Positions 6,949 to 13,119 of a stretch of 15,815 nucleotides of DNA are shown here, in pieces. The stretch spans positions 1-15,815 of the forward strand of contig DBHR01000015.1 of assembly GCA_002296225.1 (NCBI GenBank), read 5' to 3'. Within the stretch, counting starts at the first letter, position 1. Every line of letters begins with the position of its first letter. The position numbers and the translations under genes are program-made. The DNA comes from Acidobacteria bacterium UBA823. GTDB taxonomy: Bacteria > Acidobacteriota > Vicinamibacteria > Vicinamibacterales > UBA823. The notes under the pieces were generated by a model, which saw nothing but the letters and a program-made list of their open reading frames with translations, was not told the DNA's origin and made no database searches.

Positions 6949-7887
6949 ATGGGTGTTCGAGTAATGGCTGGTGTCATCCTGGTGCTCGGGATTGCCATCG
7001 GGGACATGGGGTTGGCCCAACCGAACGAGTTCGCGACCGGAGTGGTGGAGGCCAACGGTCTGACCTTTCACTATCTCGAAGCGGGAGAAGGACCGACCGT
7101 GCTTGCGCTGCACGGCTTTCCAGACCATGCGCGTTCCTTTCGGCATCAGCTCACGGCGCTCGCGGAGGCAGGTTATCGGGTTGTGGCGCCCTATATGCGC
7201 GGGTATGCGCCGACCGAGATTCCCGATGATGGTTACTTCGGCGTCCCCGCGCTGGCCCAGGACGCGATCGCGCTCGCCGAGGCGCTCAGCGACGAACCGG
7301 TTGTCCTGATGGGGCACGATTGGGGGGCGGCCGCAGCGCACGCCGCAGCGGTCGTGGCCCCAGAGCGGTTCTCGAAACTGATCACTATGTCCGTGCCCGC
7401 CGGCATAGCGTTCTCGCAGAGTCTGAGGACGAGTCCAGAGCAGCAGCGACGATCCTGGTACATATTCTACTTTCAGCATCGGATGGCCGACGTCGCCGTT
7501 CCCTTGAACGACTTCGCGTTCATCGAGAGGCTTTGGCGAGACTGGTCTCCCGGGTGGGACATTCCGATAGCGGAACTGACGTCAGTGAAAGCGACACTCG
7601 GGCAGCCTGGCGTTCTGTCGGCCGCGCTGAACTACTACCGTCACACTTTCAACCCACCCCCCAACGCGCCCCAGGTCGGCACGGGCAGAGGACCCCAGCA
7701 GATTCAGGTGCCGACGCTCTACATTCACGGACGGGAGGATGGCTGCATCGGTGTGGAGCTAGCAGATGGCATGGAGGCGTTTTTCGACAATGGCCTCCGG
7801 AAAGTCATTGTCGAGGGCGCGGGACACTTCGTGCACCAGGAGAAGCCCGATGAGGTTAATCGCGTGATCCTAGAGTTCTTGGAATAG
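6949..7887 (+). CDS. exported alpha/beta hydrolase, epoxide-hydrolase-like
   Basis: This 312-residue protein has an N-terminal hydrophobic signal (about 1-23, ending GLAQ) followed by one alpha/beta-hydrolase domain. HGFPDH at 55-60 is the oxyanion motif typical of soluble epoxide hydrolases. The nucleophile is Asp124 in M-G-H-D-W-G-A, not Ser, which points to an ester-forming Asp mechanism (epoxide hydrolase or haloalkane dehalogenase). Asp264 in HGREDG and His293 in GAGHFVHQ complete the triad, and cap-domain tyrosines at 229-230 could activate an epoxide. Epoxide hydrolase is favoured over dehalogenase because of HGFP and the Tyr pair. The ATG at 6949 is chosen because GGGG lies upstream and the signal begins there; the frame is open further upstream, into the repeat. 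Export is unusual for an epoxide hydrolase. The substrate is unknown. Confidence 0.88.
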   Translation: MGVRVMAGVILVLGIAIGDMGLAQPNEFATGVVEANGLTFHYLEAGEGPTVLALHGFPDHARSFRHQLTALAEAGYRVVAPYMRGYAPTEIPDDGYFGVPALAQDAIALAEALSDEPVVLMGHDWGAAAAHAAAVVAPERFSKLITMSVPAGIAFSQSLRTSPEQQRRSWYIFYFQHRMADVAVPLNDFAFIERLWRDWSPGWDIPIAELTSVKATLGQPGVLSAALNYYRHTFNPPPNAPQVGTGRGPQQIQVPTLYIHGREDGCIGVELADGMEAFFDNGLRKVIVEGAGHFVHQEKPDEVNRVILEFLE

Positions 7888-7914
7888 GCCCTCTCCGTCC
7901 CTCCTGACCGAGTT

Positions 7915-8025
7915 TCAAAAGCTCACTGACAGAAGCAGCCCCTTCTTGTCGCGAGTTACCAAGAGAGAGGCCTGCTGTCCTTCGATCTCGTCAACGACGA
8001 TGCAGGTGAGGCCCAGAGTCTGCTG
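7915..8025 (-). pseudogene. possible C-terminal gene remnant cut off at a repeat copy
   Basis: Between a TAG inside repeat copy 6 (8026-8028) and a TGA at 7915-7917 there is an open stretch whose translation reads like a protein end: C-I-V-V-D-E-I-E-G-Q-Q-A-S-L-L-V, then T-R-D-K-K-G. This resembles the 'V-D-x-I-E-G-x-x-A-x-L-L-V' strand pattern of small DUF3006-like domains. No start codon or ribosome site is visible, and the 5' side ends exactly where the repeat begins. It could be a remnant or chance. It is part of the 350-base stretch 7888-8237, which has no intact gene. Confidence 0.3.
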
Positions 8026-8047
8026 CTACCCGGGCGCGGGTTCAACG
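8017..8047 (+). repeat. dispersed intergenic repeat, copy 6, shortened
   Basis: The core at 8026-8047 keeps CTACC at the left and GCGGGTTCAACG at the right but has lost about six bases of the middle. It lies between two convergent genes, which shows that the repeat is not tied to promoters. A Sel1-like gene remnant lies 20 bases to its right. Confidence 0.75.
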
Positions 8048-8066
8048 CGAGGGGCTGGGGGCTGAT

Positions 8067-8120
8067 GGCTCACGCGGGTACGCGGCGTACCACTCAGTGA
8101 CGAGGCATTTGGCATTAGCG
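8067..8120 (-). pseudogene. decayed 3' end of a Sel1-repeat protein gene
   Basis: These 54 bases align without gaps to the 3' end of the intact Sel1 gene in this window (12139-12192), with about 42 matches. On the minus strand the remnant reads L-A-N-A-K-C-L-V-T-E-W-Y-A-A-Y-P-R-E-P, against I-A-D-A-H-R-L-A-H-E-W-E-A-A-H-A-R-E-P in the intact protein. The stop codon after R-E-P has been lost (TAA has become TCA). Similarity fades beyond about 8120, and no Sel1 repeat motif can be read upstream. A repeat copy lies just 3' of it, as in the intact gene. I take it as a relic of a duplicated gene end. Confidence 0.65.
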
Positions 8121-8222
8121 AGAGACCAGCGTGACCGGTTAACTCTTGAAATCCTGCTATCCAATTCCTTAAACAGCACCACGGACGACAAGATAGACAA
8201 AACGAATCAATAAGCTACGCAT

Positions 8223-8245
8223 GTTTCTAGCGCGCTTCTAGAAAC
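8223..8245. other. 8-bp inverted repeat spanning the CsgG-like gene stop
   Basis: GTTTCTAG and CTAGAAAC pair perfectly around a seven-base loop, CGCGCTT. The right arm contains the TAG stop of the CsgG-like gene. It has no T-run on the gene's strand, so an intrinsic terminator is doubtful. It may stabilise the mRNA end or bind a protein. Confidence 0.4.
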
Positions 8246-9143
8246 CTCGGACCGTGTCACCGTCCCTCGCCTCGCCCTCAAGGAGTTGACAAATGGCCGA
8301 CTGCGAAAGAACGCGCGTTACTTCAAGCACACCTACCCGCTCTGTGACCTGATCGAGCAAACGACCGGCGCTGTCCCTAATCTCGTCGACCACGCGGTGT
8401 ACCTCGAACCGTTGACCAATTTGTAAGCCGTAATTGTCTCCCCGGTCGATAAAGATCCCGCCCTCACCTGAACCGACGACTCGTCCTGCTGGCGCAGCGG
8501 ATTGCAGAGAACTAAATCTGTCGCGCTGGCCGTTAATTTTTTCGACGACCTTCTCGATTGCTGGACGCAACGCTTCACCAGCGAAACCAGCATCGAATTC
8601 ACGTTCGATATTGACACCTTGGAAAAAGGCGCTTCCAAAGCGTTTACGACCGTCACCCTCTGCTGCAAACACAACCTCTCCGGTATTGGTATCGAGCACC
8701 CGCACGCCTAATCTCGTCTCAGCCTGTGACACCGACAAACCTAACCTCCGAAAGCCTCCCGACACGCGTTCGATAGAAAACTGAGAAATCGAACCTGTAA
8801 GAATGAGTTGAGCTCCGAGGAGTTGGCCGATCTGCGCCGCCGTAGACTCGCTGATGCGGCCACCCGCACCCAGGTTCTGCTCGGTCAGGATTGCGTCAAG
8901 CTCATCGCGTTCGACGATGCTGAACAGGTCGCCTTGAAACAGTTGCGTTGTCAACTCATCCGCCGCTGCCCGGCCCAGGTCACGTCCCCACCAAGTCCAG
9001 GTGCTGTTGTTTTCAAAATCAACAACAGCAACGCGAGTCTTTCCGTTCTGGGCCGCCGCATCGGTCGTTCCACATGCGACAAGTAAGGCCGTGAACACCG
9101 CGACTGGCAACAGTCCACCGCCTAAACCTTTTGCGCTAACCAT
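8238..9143 (-). CDS. CsgG-family outer-membrane lipoprotein
   Basis: This 301-residue protein has a lipoprotein signal with lipobox L-V-A-C, giving a lipid-modified Cys24. A CsgG-like domain follows (about 36-210): T-R-V-A-V-V-D-F-E at the start, V-E-R-D-E-L-D-A-I-L near 77-86, and G-Q-L-L-G-A-Q-L-I-L-T-G-S-I near 107-119. The last 80 or so residues form an extra domain with G-G-I-F-I-D-R-G and V-G-V-L-E-V-T-R-V, of the type also seen at the end of FlgT-like proteins. CsgG forms the curli export pore in enterics, but there are no curli genes here, and many CsgG homologues have other or unknown envelope roles. I chose the ATG at 9141-9143, with GGGTGG five bases upstream; a GTG three codons earlier is also possible. 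It stands alone, flanked by a repeat copy on each side. Confidence 0.87.
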   Translation of the reverse strand: MVSAKGLGGGLLPVAVFTALLVACGTTDAAAQNGKTRVAVVDFENNSTWTWWGRDLGRAAADELTTQLFQGDLFSIVERDELDAILTEQNLGAGGRISESTAAQIGQLLGAQLILTGSISQFSIERVSGGFRRLGLSVSQAETRLGVRVLDTNTGEVVFAAEGDGRKRFGSAFFQGVNIEREFDAGFAGEALRPAIEKVVEKINGQRDRFSSLQSAAPAGRVVGSGEGGIFIDRGDNYGLQIGQRFEVHRVVDEIRDSAGRLLDQVTERVGVLEVTRVLSQSAICQLLEGEARDGDTVRGF

Positions 9144-9183
9144 TCTTTCCACCCTTTAGAGTCTAGGACTCACGACAAAATAA

Positions 9184-9228
9184 TGTGGAGGGTTAGATTC
9201 TACCGCTGGCCCCGGGGCGAGTTCAACG
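9184..9228 (+). repeat. dispersed intergenic repeat, copy 7
   Basis: It has the long left flank TGTGGAGGGTTAGATTC, then the core 9200-9228 (one base longer than usual) with the centre GGCCCCGGGGC, itself a perfect palindrome. It lies between the CsgG-like gene start and the lipoprotein gene stop. A separate TAGAGTCTA occurs at 9157-9165, close to the CsgG-like start. Confidence 0.88.
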
Positions 9229-9255
9229 CGGGTGCAGGGTCTCCCATTCGCGGGG
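9223..9255 (-). pseudogene. very short Sel1-type C-terminal relic beside repeat copy 7
   Basis: On the minus strand it reads R-E-W-E-T-L-H-P-R-stop. The intact Sel1 protein ends H-E-W-E-A-A-H-A-R-E-P-stop. The bases GTGC..GG.CTCCCA.TC..GGG are shared with the intact gene at about 12150-12172. The stop TGA lies inside the repeat (TTCAACG). It starts just after the stop of the lipoprotein gene. It is short enough to be chance, but it has the same placement next to the repeat as the relic at 8067-8120. Confidence 0.4.
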
Positions 9256-9257
9256 GC

Positions 9258-10013
9258 TTAGGGGCAGGTGACTTCCGTCGAACTAAACTCTACTTCGCCT
9301 GAAAGGTCGGTCAAGATCGAGACCCCATTAAGAATTCGCTGAGCCATAGCTTCCAGACAGCACCCTTCAAATTCAAACACTTCTCCGGGTTGAATAATTT
9401 GGGTCCACAGAAGGCTACCCGAATCGAGCTCTAACAAAGCGTCATTAGTGTCAACCGCCGTAAACGTCCACGTGACGTTTCTAGCGCACCCGTCCCCTGT
9501 GTTTTTTCCGTGACCTTCATAGCCTCCGAAATAAGCATAGGACTCTTCATTAAAGTACGCAGGGTCACCCAAAAAGCTAAGGTGCCACCAGTACGGCTCA
9601 GGTTCTTCATCCGGACCGCCCGCGGCCTCATGAAAAACTAGATTCACAACCAAATCGGCCACCGTGATGACGAGAGAGGCAGTAAGGTTCTGGAAGATTT
9701 GAGTGTATGTGGATGTCCCTAGAGCCAGCGCAGTCACCGTGCAATCCGCGATGATGCTTATGACGGACCCATTGGTTGGCGTACAATCCCACTCCGTCGT
9801 GGATATAGGCAAAACGGTGTTGTTGCTGTAGTTACCGAATAGATAAATGCCCGTGGTCTCTCCAACCTGCAACGTGGTCCTCCCGGCGCCTATTACGATG
9901 CTCGTAATAGTTGGCGTCGGTGTCGGCGCTATCGGGCTGGACGACCCACCGCCTCCCCCACAGGAAACACATAGGACTAGTGCAACAGCAAGACCTGCGT
10001 ACCGACTGTTCAT
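9258..10013 (-). CDS. predicted lipoprotein with Ig-like (BIG2-type) domain
   Basis: This 251-residue protein has a lipoprotein signal ending C-V-S-C, so Cys18 is the likely lipidated residue. A Gly/Ser/Pro/Thr linker follows (a run of Gly, then SSSPIAPTPTPT). Residues about 35-120 have a bacterial Ig-like pattern (T-S-I-V-I-G...L-Q-V-G-E-T...Y-L-F-G-N-Y-S-N...A-L-A-L-G-T...I-T-V). The C-terminal half is acidic and aromatic, with more Cys pairs, including G-C-C and a final T-C-P. That half is not recognised and could bind a ligand or partner at the cell surface. The start is supported by GGAGG six bases before the ATG. It has no operon partner. The lipobox -3 residue is Cys15 rather than Leu, which is unusual. 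Confidence 0.82.
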   Translation of the reverse strand: MNSRYAGLAVALVLCVSCGGGGGSSSPIAPTPTPTITSIVIGAGRTTLQVGETTGIYLFGNYSNNTVLPISTTEWDCTPTNGSVISIIADCTVTALALGTSTYTQIFQNLTASLVITVADLVVNLVFHEAAGGPDEEPEPYWWHLSFLGDPAYFNEESYAYFGGYEGHGKNTGDGCARNVTWTFTAVDTNDALLELDSGSLLWTQIIQPGEVFEFEGCCLEAMAQRILNGVSILTDLSGEVEFSSTEVTCP

Positions 10014-10049
10014 AGCATGCCTCCAACGTCGACGACGATGCGCATAGAT

Positions 10050-10086
10050 AACTAGAGTCTACCGCCGGCCGGGGGTGGGTTCAACG
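10050..10086 (+). repeat. dispersed intergenic repeat, copy 8
   Basis: The left part is AACTAGAGT; the core is 10059-10086. The stem carries changes that keep pairing on the + strand: T-G became C-G at one pair and G-C became G-T at another. Its CTAG supplies the stop codon for the minus-strand ORF 10052-10405. Confidence 0.88.
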
Positions 10087-10405
10087 CAGGGATACGGTTA
10101 GGACAAGCAACCTGGCCCGCCACAATATCATGATTTTTTAGACGCCGAGGACGATCAAAAGGTTTCCCCACGACTTTGAATATGAGAATTCCCAGTTCGA
10201 TTCCGGTCGCCAGCTCCAGCAATTCCGTCACTCCCCATCGGTAATCAGCAGCGGGTATGCGATATAGACCTGAGAACGTGCTACAAATGTTCGAAACGCC
10301 GATTCTAACGGGATAACCATCAAGCGCCGAGGGAATCTCACGATACCGTGCACAACTCGAATGATGGCCATACTCTGGAAGAGAGAACCAAGAATAGCCT
10401 TTCAT
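10052..10405 (-). CDS. doubtful 117-residue ORF ending inside a repeat copy
   Basis: A GAGGTG lies five bases before the ATG at 10403-10405, and the frame stays open for 117 residues. There is no signal peptide; one moderately hydrophobic stretch lies at 62-79 (L-L-E-L-A-T-G-I-E-L-G-I-L-I-F). I recognise no family. The last eleven residues (A-L-N-P-P-P-A-G-G-R-L) and the stop are encoded by repeat copy 8, so the native C-terminus has either been replaced or the ORF is not a real gene. It faces away from the sulfatase gene, 43 bases from its start. If real, the gene was probably truncated when the repeat arrived. Confidence 0.4.
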   Translation of the reverse strand: MKGYSWFSLPEYGHHSSCARYREIPSALDGYPVRIGVSNICSTFSGLYRIPAADYRWGVTELLELATGIELGILIFKVVGKPFDRPRRLKNHDIVAGQVACPNRIPALNPPPAGGRL

Positions 10406-10448
10406 CAGGACACCTCACACCTTCTCAGTTCTGTCGTAACCTAGGACG

Positions 10449-11990
10449 ATGCGACTTTTGGCTGACGGCTCACGCACGATGAACAACGACGGAATTAACA
10501 GGCGGCTCGTCCTCTCATGTCTCACCGCCCTGCTTGCCCTGCTACTACCGGCCCAAGCTATCGACCGCCCGAACTTTATTCTCCTCATGGGTGACGACCA
10601 TGGCTGGGAGGAAACGGGCTACAACGGACACGCCTATTTGCGGACGCCGGTCCTTGACGAGATGGCTGCCACCGGGCTGCGGCTTGATCGGTTCTACGCC
10701 GCGCACCCGAACTGCTCCCCCACGCGCGGGAGTGTGTTGACGGGACGTCATCCAAATCGCTTCGGCACGTTTGCCCCGAACTGGTCGATCCGTCCGGAGG
10801 AAATTACCGTCGCGCATCTACTGCGTGAAGCCGGCTACGCCACGGGCCATTTTGGCAAGTGGCACGTCGGGCCCGTGAAGGCCACCTCTCCAACCAATCC
10901 CGGTGCCATGGGATTTGATGAGTGGCTGTCGCACGACAATTTTTTTGAACTCAATCCGATCCTGTCACGGAACGGCGGACCGCCCACGCGCTTCGAAGGC
11001 GAGAGTTCGGCGATCCTCATCGACGAAACCATTCGCTTCATCCGCAGGTCCAACCAACGTGGCACCCCGTTCTTAGCCGTCGTCTGGTTCGGCTCGCCGC
11101 ACGAGCCGTACAGTGGATTGCCGGAAGACCTCGCCCTATATAACAACCTGCCGGTTCGATATGCGCAGCAGGTCGTCTCGCTGACCTCGAATGAAACTGG
11201 TAGCCCCGTCCAAAGACCGTTACGTGATGTGCTGCGCGAGCGCTACGCGGAAATCACGGCGATGGACCGCGCCATCGGTACCCTGCGAACTTATCTCAAA
11301 CGGGACGGCCTGCGAGACAACACCCTGCTCTGGTATAACGGCGACAATGGGACGCCGCCAAGCGGCGTTGCGGAAACGCTCTTGCGAGGGCTAAAAAGCA
11401 CCTTGTATGAGGGCGGTATTCGCGTGCCTGGCCTCCTCGAATGGCCGGCGCGCATTTCCACACCCCGCGTCAGCCAACTCCCCACCGTCACCAGTGACAT
11501 CCTGCCCACCGTTGCCGCCCTCGCGGGTCAAGCGATCCCGAATCGGCCCCTGGACGGCATCAACCTCGAGCCGCTCATCGCTGGGGTCATGACCTCGCGG
11601 CCAACACCACTTTTCTTCTGGAGTTTCAACAGCGCAGGCCTAGGCGATCGAGCACGTGAACCCTACATCGACCCTGACCTCCAGATGGGCACAACGCCCT
11701 TGGTCAAGTTGATGAATGGCCTCCCAACCCGTAACTTTCAAAATTTCCACTACTCGGCGATCGAGGCGCACGACTTTGCCGGGCCGCGCGTCATTTTAAA
11801 CAACGACTACAAACTCATCATCGGCAGCTCCGATGAATCGACCAGGGAACTGTTTGACCTGCGCGATGACCCTGCGGAGACGCGCAACCTAGCAGAACGC
11901 GAACCTGCCGTTGTAGAGGCGTTGGAGAAGCAACTGCGTGAGTGGCAGCACTCCACCCTCAACAGCCTGACCGGCGTGGACTATCGGTAA
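10449..11990 (+). CDS. secreted type I sulfatase (arylsulfatase family)
   Basis: This 513-residue protein is a formylglycine-dependent sulfatase. Asp49 and Asp50 in L-L-M-G-D-D-H are calcium ligands. N-C-S-P-T-R-G at 88-94 is the maturation motif (C-x-P-x-R), with Cys89 to be converted to formylglycine. G-H-F-G-K-W-H-V-G gives Lys137 and His139, H218 lies in G-S-P-H-E-P, and G-D-N-G at 298-301 with Lys316 completes the site. The C-terminal subdomain holds E-L-F-D-L-R-D-D-P-A-E-T. A signal peptide (about R19 to A37) predicts export, as for enzymes removing sulfate from polysaccharides or aryl esters. The maturase would have to be encoded elsewhere. The start is uncertain: the ATG at 10449 has AGGA only two bases upstream, and the ATG at 10479 is also possible. 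A perfect palindrome follows the stop by one base. Cys-type activation and all key residues are intact. Confidence 0.92.
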   Translation: MRLLADGSRTMNNDGINRRLVLSCLTALLALLLPAQAIDRPNFILLMGDDHGWEETGYNGHAYLRTPVLDEMAATGLRLDRFYAAHPNCSPTRGSVLTGRHPNRFGTFAPNWSIRPEEITVAHLLREAGYATGHFGKWHVGPVKATSPTNPGAMGFDEWLSHDNFFELNPILSRNGGPPTRFEGESSAILIDETIRFIRRSNQRGTPFLAVVWFGSPHEPYSGLPEDLALYNNLPVRYAQQVVSLTSNETGSPVQRPLRDVLRERYAEITAMDRAIGTLRTYLKRDGLRDNTLLWYNGDNGTPPSGVAETLLRGLKSTLYEGGIRVPGLLEWPARISTPRVSQLPTVTSDILPTVAALAGQAIPNRPLDGINLEPLIAGVMTSRPTPLFFWSFNSAGLGDRAREPYIDPDLQMGTTPLVKLMNGLPTRNFQNFHYSAIEAHDFAGPRVILNNDYKLIIGSSDESTRELFDLRDDPAETRNLAEREPAVVEALEKQLREWQHSTLNSLTGVDYR

Positions 11991-11991
11991 G

Positions 11992-12001
11992 GGACTAGTC
12001 C
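11992..12001. other. perfect 10-bp palindrome just after the sulfatase stop
   Basis: GGACTAGTCC is perfectly self-complementary and starts one base after the stop. It contains CTAG, a tetramer that is generally scarce in many bacterial genomes. There is no T-run, so it is not a usual terminator. The meaning is unknown. Confidence 0.35.
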
Positions 12002-12106
12002 AAACGGAAACGTCGCTTCATGGAGTCGCGAGCATTTCCACCTTTCATATAGACAGGGCAGCTTCTCGAGGTCGCCTTTCGTGTCAGTGAGCGTCCCGGC
12101 CTCACA

Positions 12107-12127
12107 ACCACGGTGGGCAGTTCAACG
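12107..12127 (+). repeat. dispersed intergenic repeat, copy 9, degenerate
   Basis: Only the right end is well kept (GGCAGTTCAACGCGGG). The left part ACCACGGTGGG could be a worn stem. It lies eight bases from the stop of the Sel1 gene, between convergent genes, in the same relation to the Sel1 end as copies 6 and 7 have to their Sel1 relics. Confidence 0.6.
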
Positions 12128-12134
12128 CGGGGGT

Positions 12135-12713
12135 TTACGGCTCACGCGCGTGCGCGGCCTCCCACTCATGGGCGAGGCGATGGGCATCGGCGATCTGTTC
12201 CGGTGTCATTCTCCGCGCGAGCTCATCCCGTTGCTGGGTATAGAGCCTCCGTGTGAAATCGCTGGTCGCGCCGGTCCAGGCCAGCTCCAGCCACATATAT
12301 GCCAGCATGTGATTCTCATCGACTCCGGCACCGTACGCCAACATGTAGCCAAGACCGCCCTGAGCTGGCGCGTACCCCTGCTCAGCCGCTCGCCGGTACC
12401 ACATCGCGGCCTCAGTATCGTCACCGGGCACGCCGCGGCTCCTAAAGTACAGCAGACCCAGGTTGTGCTGCGCTGGGGCGTGGCCCTGCTCCGCTGCCAG
12501 CCTGATCCACCGCGTTGCCTCGGCGTCGTCCTGCAAGACACCGCTTCCTGTGTAGTACAGACTACCTAGCTCGTTCTGCGCCAAGGCCTCGCCCTGCTCC
12601 GCCCGTGCGCGTATGTCGGCGATTCGCTGGGGCGTCAGTTCCTCTTGACTGTTGACCGGTGCACTCAGCACCGCAATGGCGATAGCAACAAGACGTGCGC
12701 GGTATCCGGTCAT
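12135..12713 (-). CDS. secreted Sel1-repeat protein
   Basis: This 192-residue protein has a signal peptide (about 1-23, ending VNSQ) and three Sel1-like helical repeats (about 37-72, 73-108 and 109-145). Repeat hallmarks are A-E-Q-G-x-A-x-A-Q-x-x-L-G-x-L-Y and G-V-x-x-D-D-x-E-A-x-x-W. The ending T-P-E-Q-I-A-D-A-H-R-L-A-H-E-W is common in short Sel1 proteins of this kind. Sel1 repeats are protein-interaction scaffolds; the partner is unknown. I chose the ATG at 12711-12713 because the signal peptide starts there and it avoids overlap with the 63-residue gene upstream, from which it is then separated by 25 bases. A longer form starting at 12806 has a fair ribosome site (AGGTG), and would put 31 extra residues before the signal. 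Translation may be coupled to the upstream small gene. Relics of related gene ends occur at 8067 and 9223. Confidence 0.85.
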   Translation of the reverse strand: MTGYRARLVAIAIAVLSAPVNSQEELTPQRIADIRARAEQGEALAQNELGSLYYTGSGVLQDDAEATRWIRLAAEQGHAPAQHNLGLLYFRSRGVPGDDTEAAMWYRRAAEQGYAPAQGGLGYMLAYGAGVDENHMLAYMWLELAWTGATSDFTRRLYTQQRDELARRMTPEQIADAHRLAHEWEAAHAREP

Positions 12714-12738
12714 GGCACGGTAACTATGACTTCGCCGC

Positions 12739-12930
12739 TCACGAACATGTGACGCGAATCGTGTAACCGCCAACACTCGGGGCAGTTCCCCCATGTAGAT
12801 TTGCATTTAAGTCACCTGAGCAAATGATCAGCCGTTGCGCTCTAATTACCGGTTCAGCCTTGATGAAGGTGAGCGCTAATAGGCAAACCACAATGATGGT
12901 GAGCATGGTCTTAGTGTAGCGGTCAGTCAT
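12739..12930 (-). CDS. small membrane-anchored protein, 63 residues
   Basis: AAGGAG lies six bases before the ATG at 12928-12930. The protein starts M-T-D-R-Y-T-K-T-M-L-T-I-I-V, giving one N-terminal hydrophobic helix (about 8-24), and then a small exported domain with two Cys (I-C-S-G-D-L-N-A and V-T-C-S) that could form a disulfide. This start pattern (D-R-x-T-K-x-M-L-T-x-I) is familiar from small uncharacterised proteins in several bacterial phyla. The stop at 12739-12741 leaves 25 bases to the Sel1 gene, so the two probably form an operon. No function can be assigned. Confidence 0.72.
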   Translation of the reverse strand: MTDRYTKTMLTIIVVCLLALTFIKAEPVIRAQRLIICSGDLNANLHGGTAPSVGGYTIRVTCS

Positions 12931-12973
12931 GGCTACTCCTTACATTGAACTCGGATGTGTCCAGCGTGACCAC

Positions 12974-13004
12974 ATCCTACTGCCGGCCGGCGGGCGGTCC
13001 AACG
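12974..13004 (+). repeat. dispersed intergenic repeat, copy 10
   Basis: The core is at 12977-13004, 28 bases. Changes relative to the usual form improve or preserve pairing: C-T-A-C-T at the left with G-G-T-C-C at the right, and a GCC-GGC arm. The right end is TCCAACG. The region 12931-13119 around it holds no gene that I can support. Confidence 0.8.
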
Positions 13005-13119
13005 GAACGTGGTTTCCGACTCGTTCAGGCGAGCGGGTTTCACTCGGTGATGACGGGGTGAGCGCCGATTTAAGTCAAATGTCCCTACACCTACTGGTTT
13101 TCAATGGTGCTCGTTTTTC

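Noticed and set aside
12135..12806. Longer start for the Sel1 protein at 12806
   Set aside because: It would place 31 residues before the signal peptide and overlap the well-supported 63-residue gene, although its ribosome site is fair.
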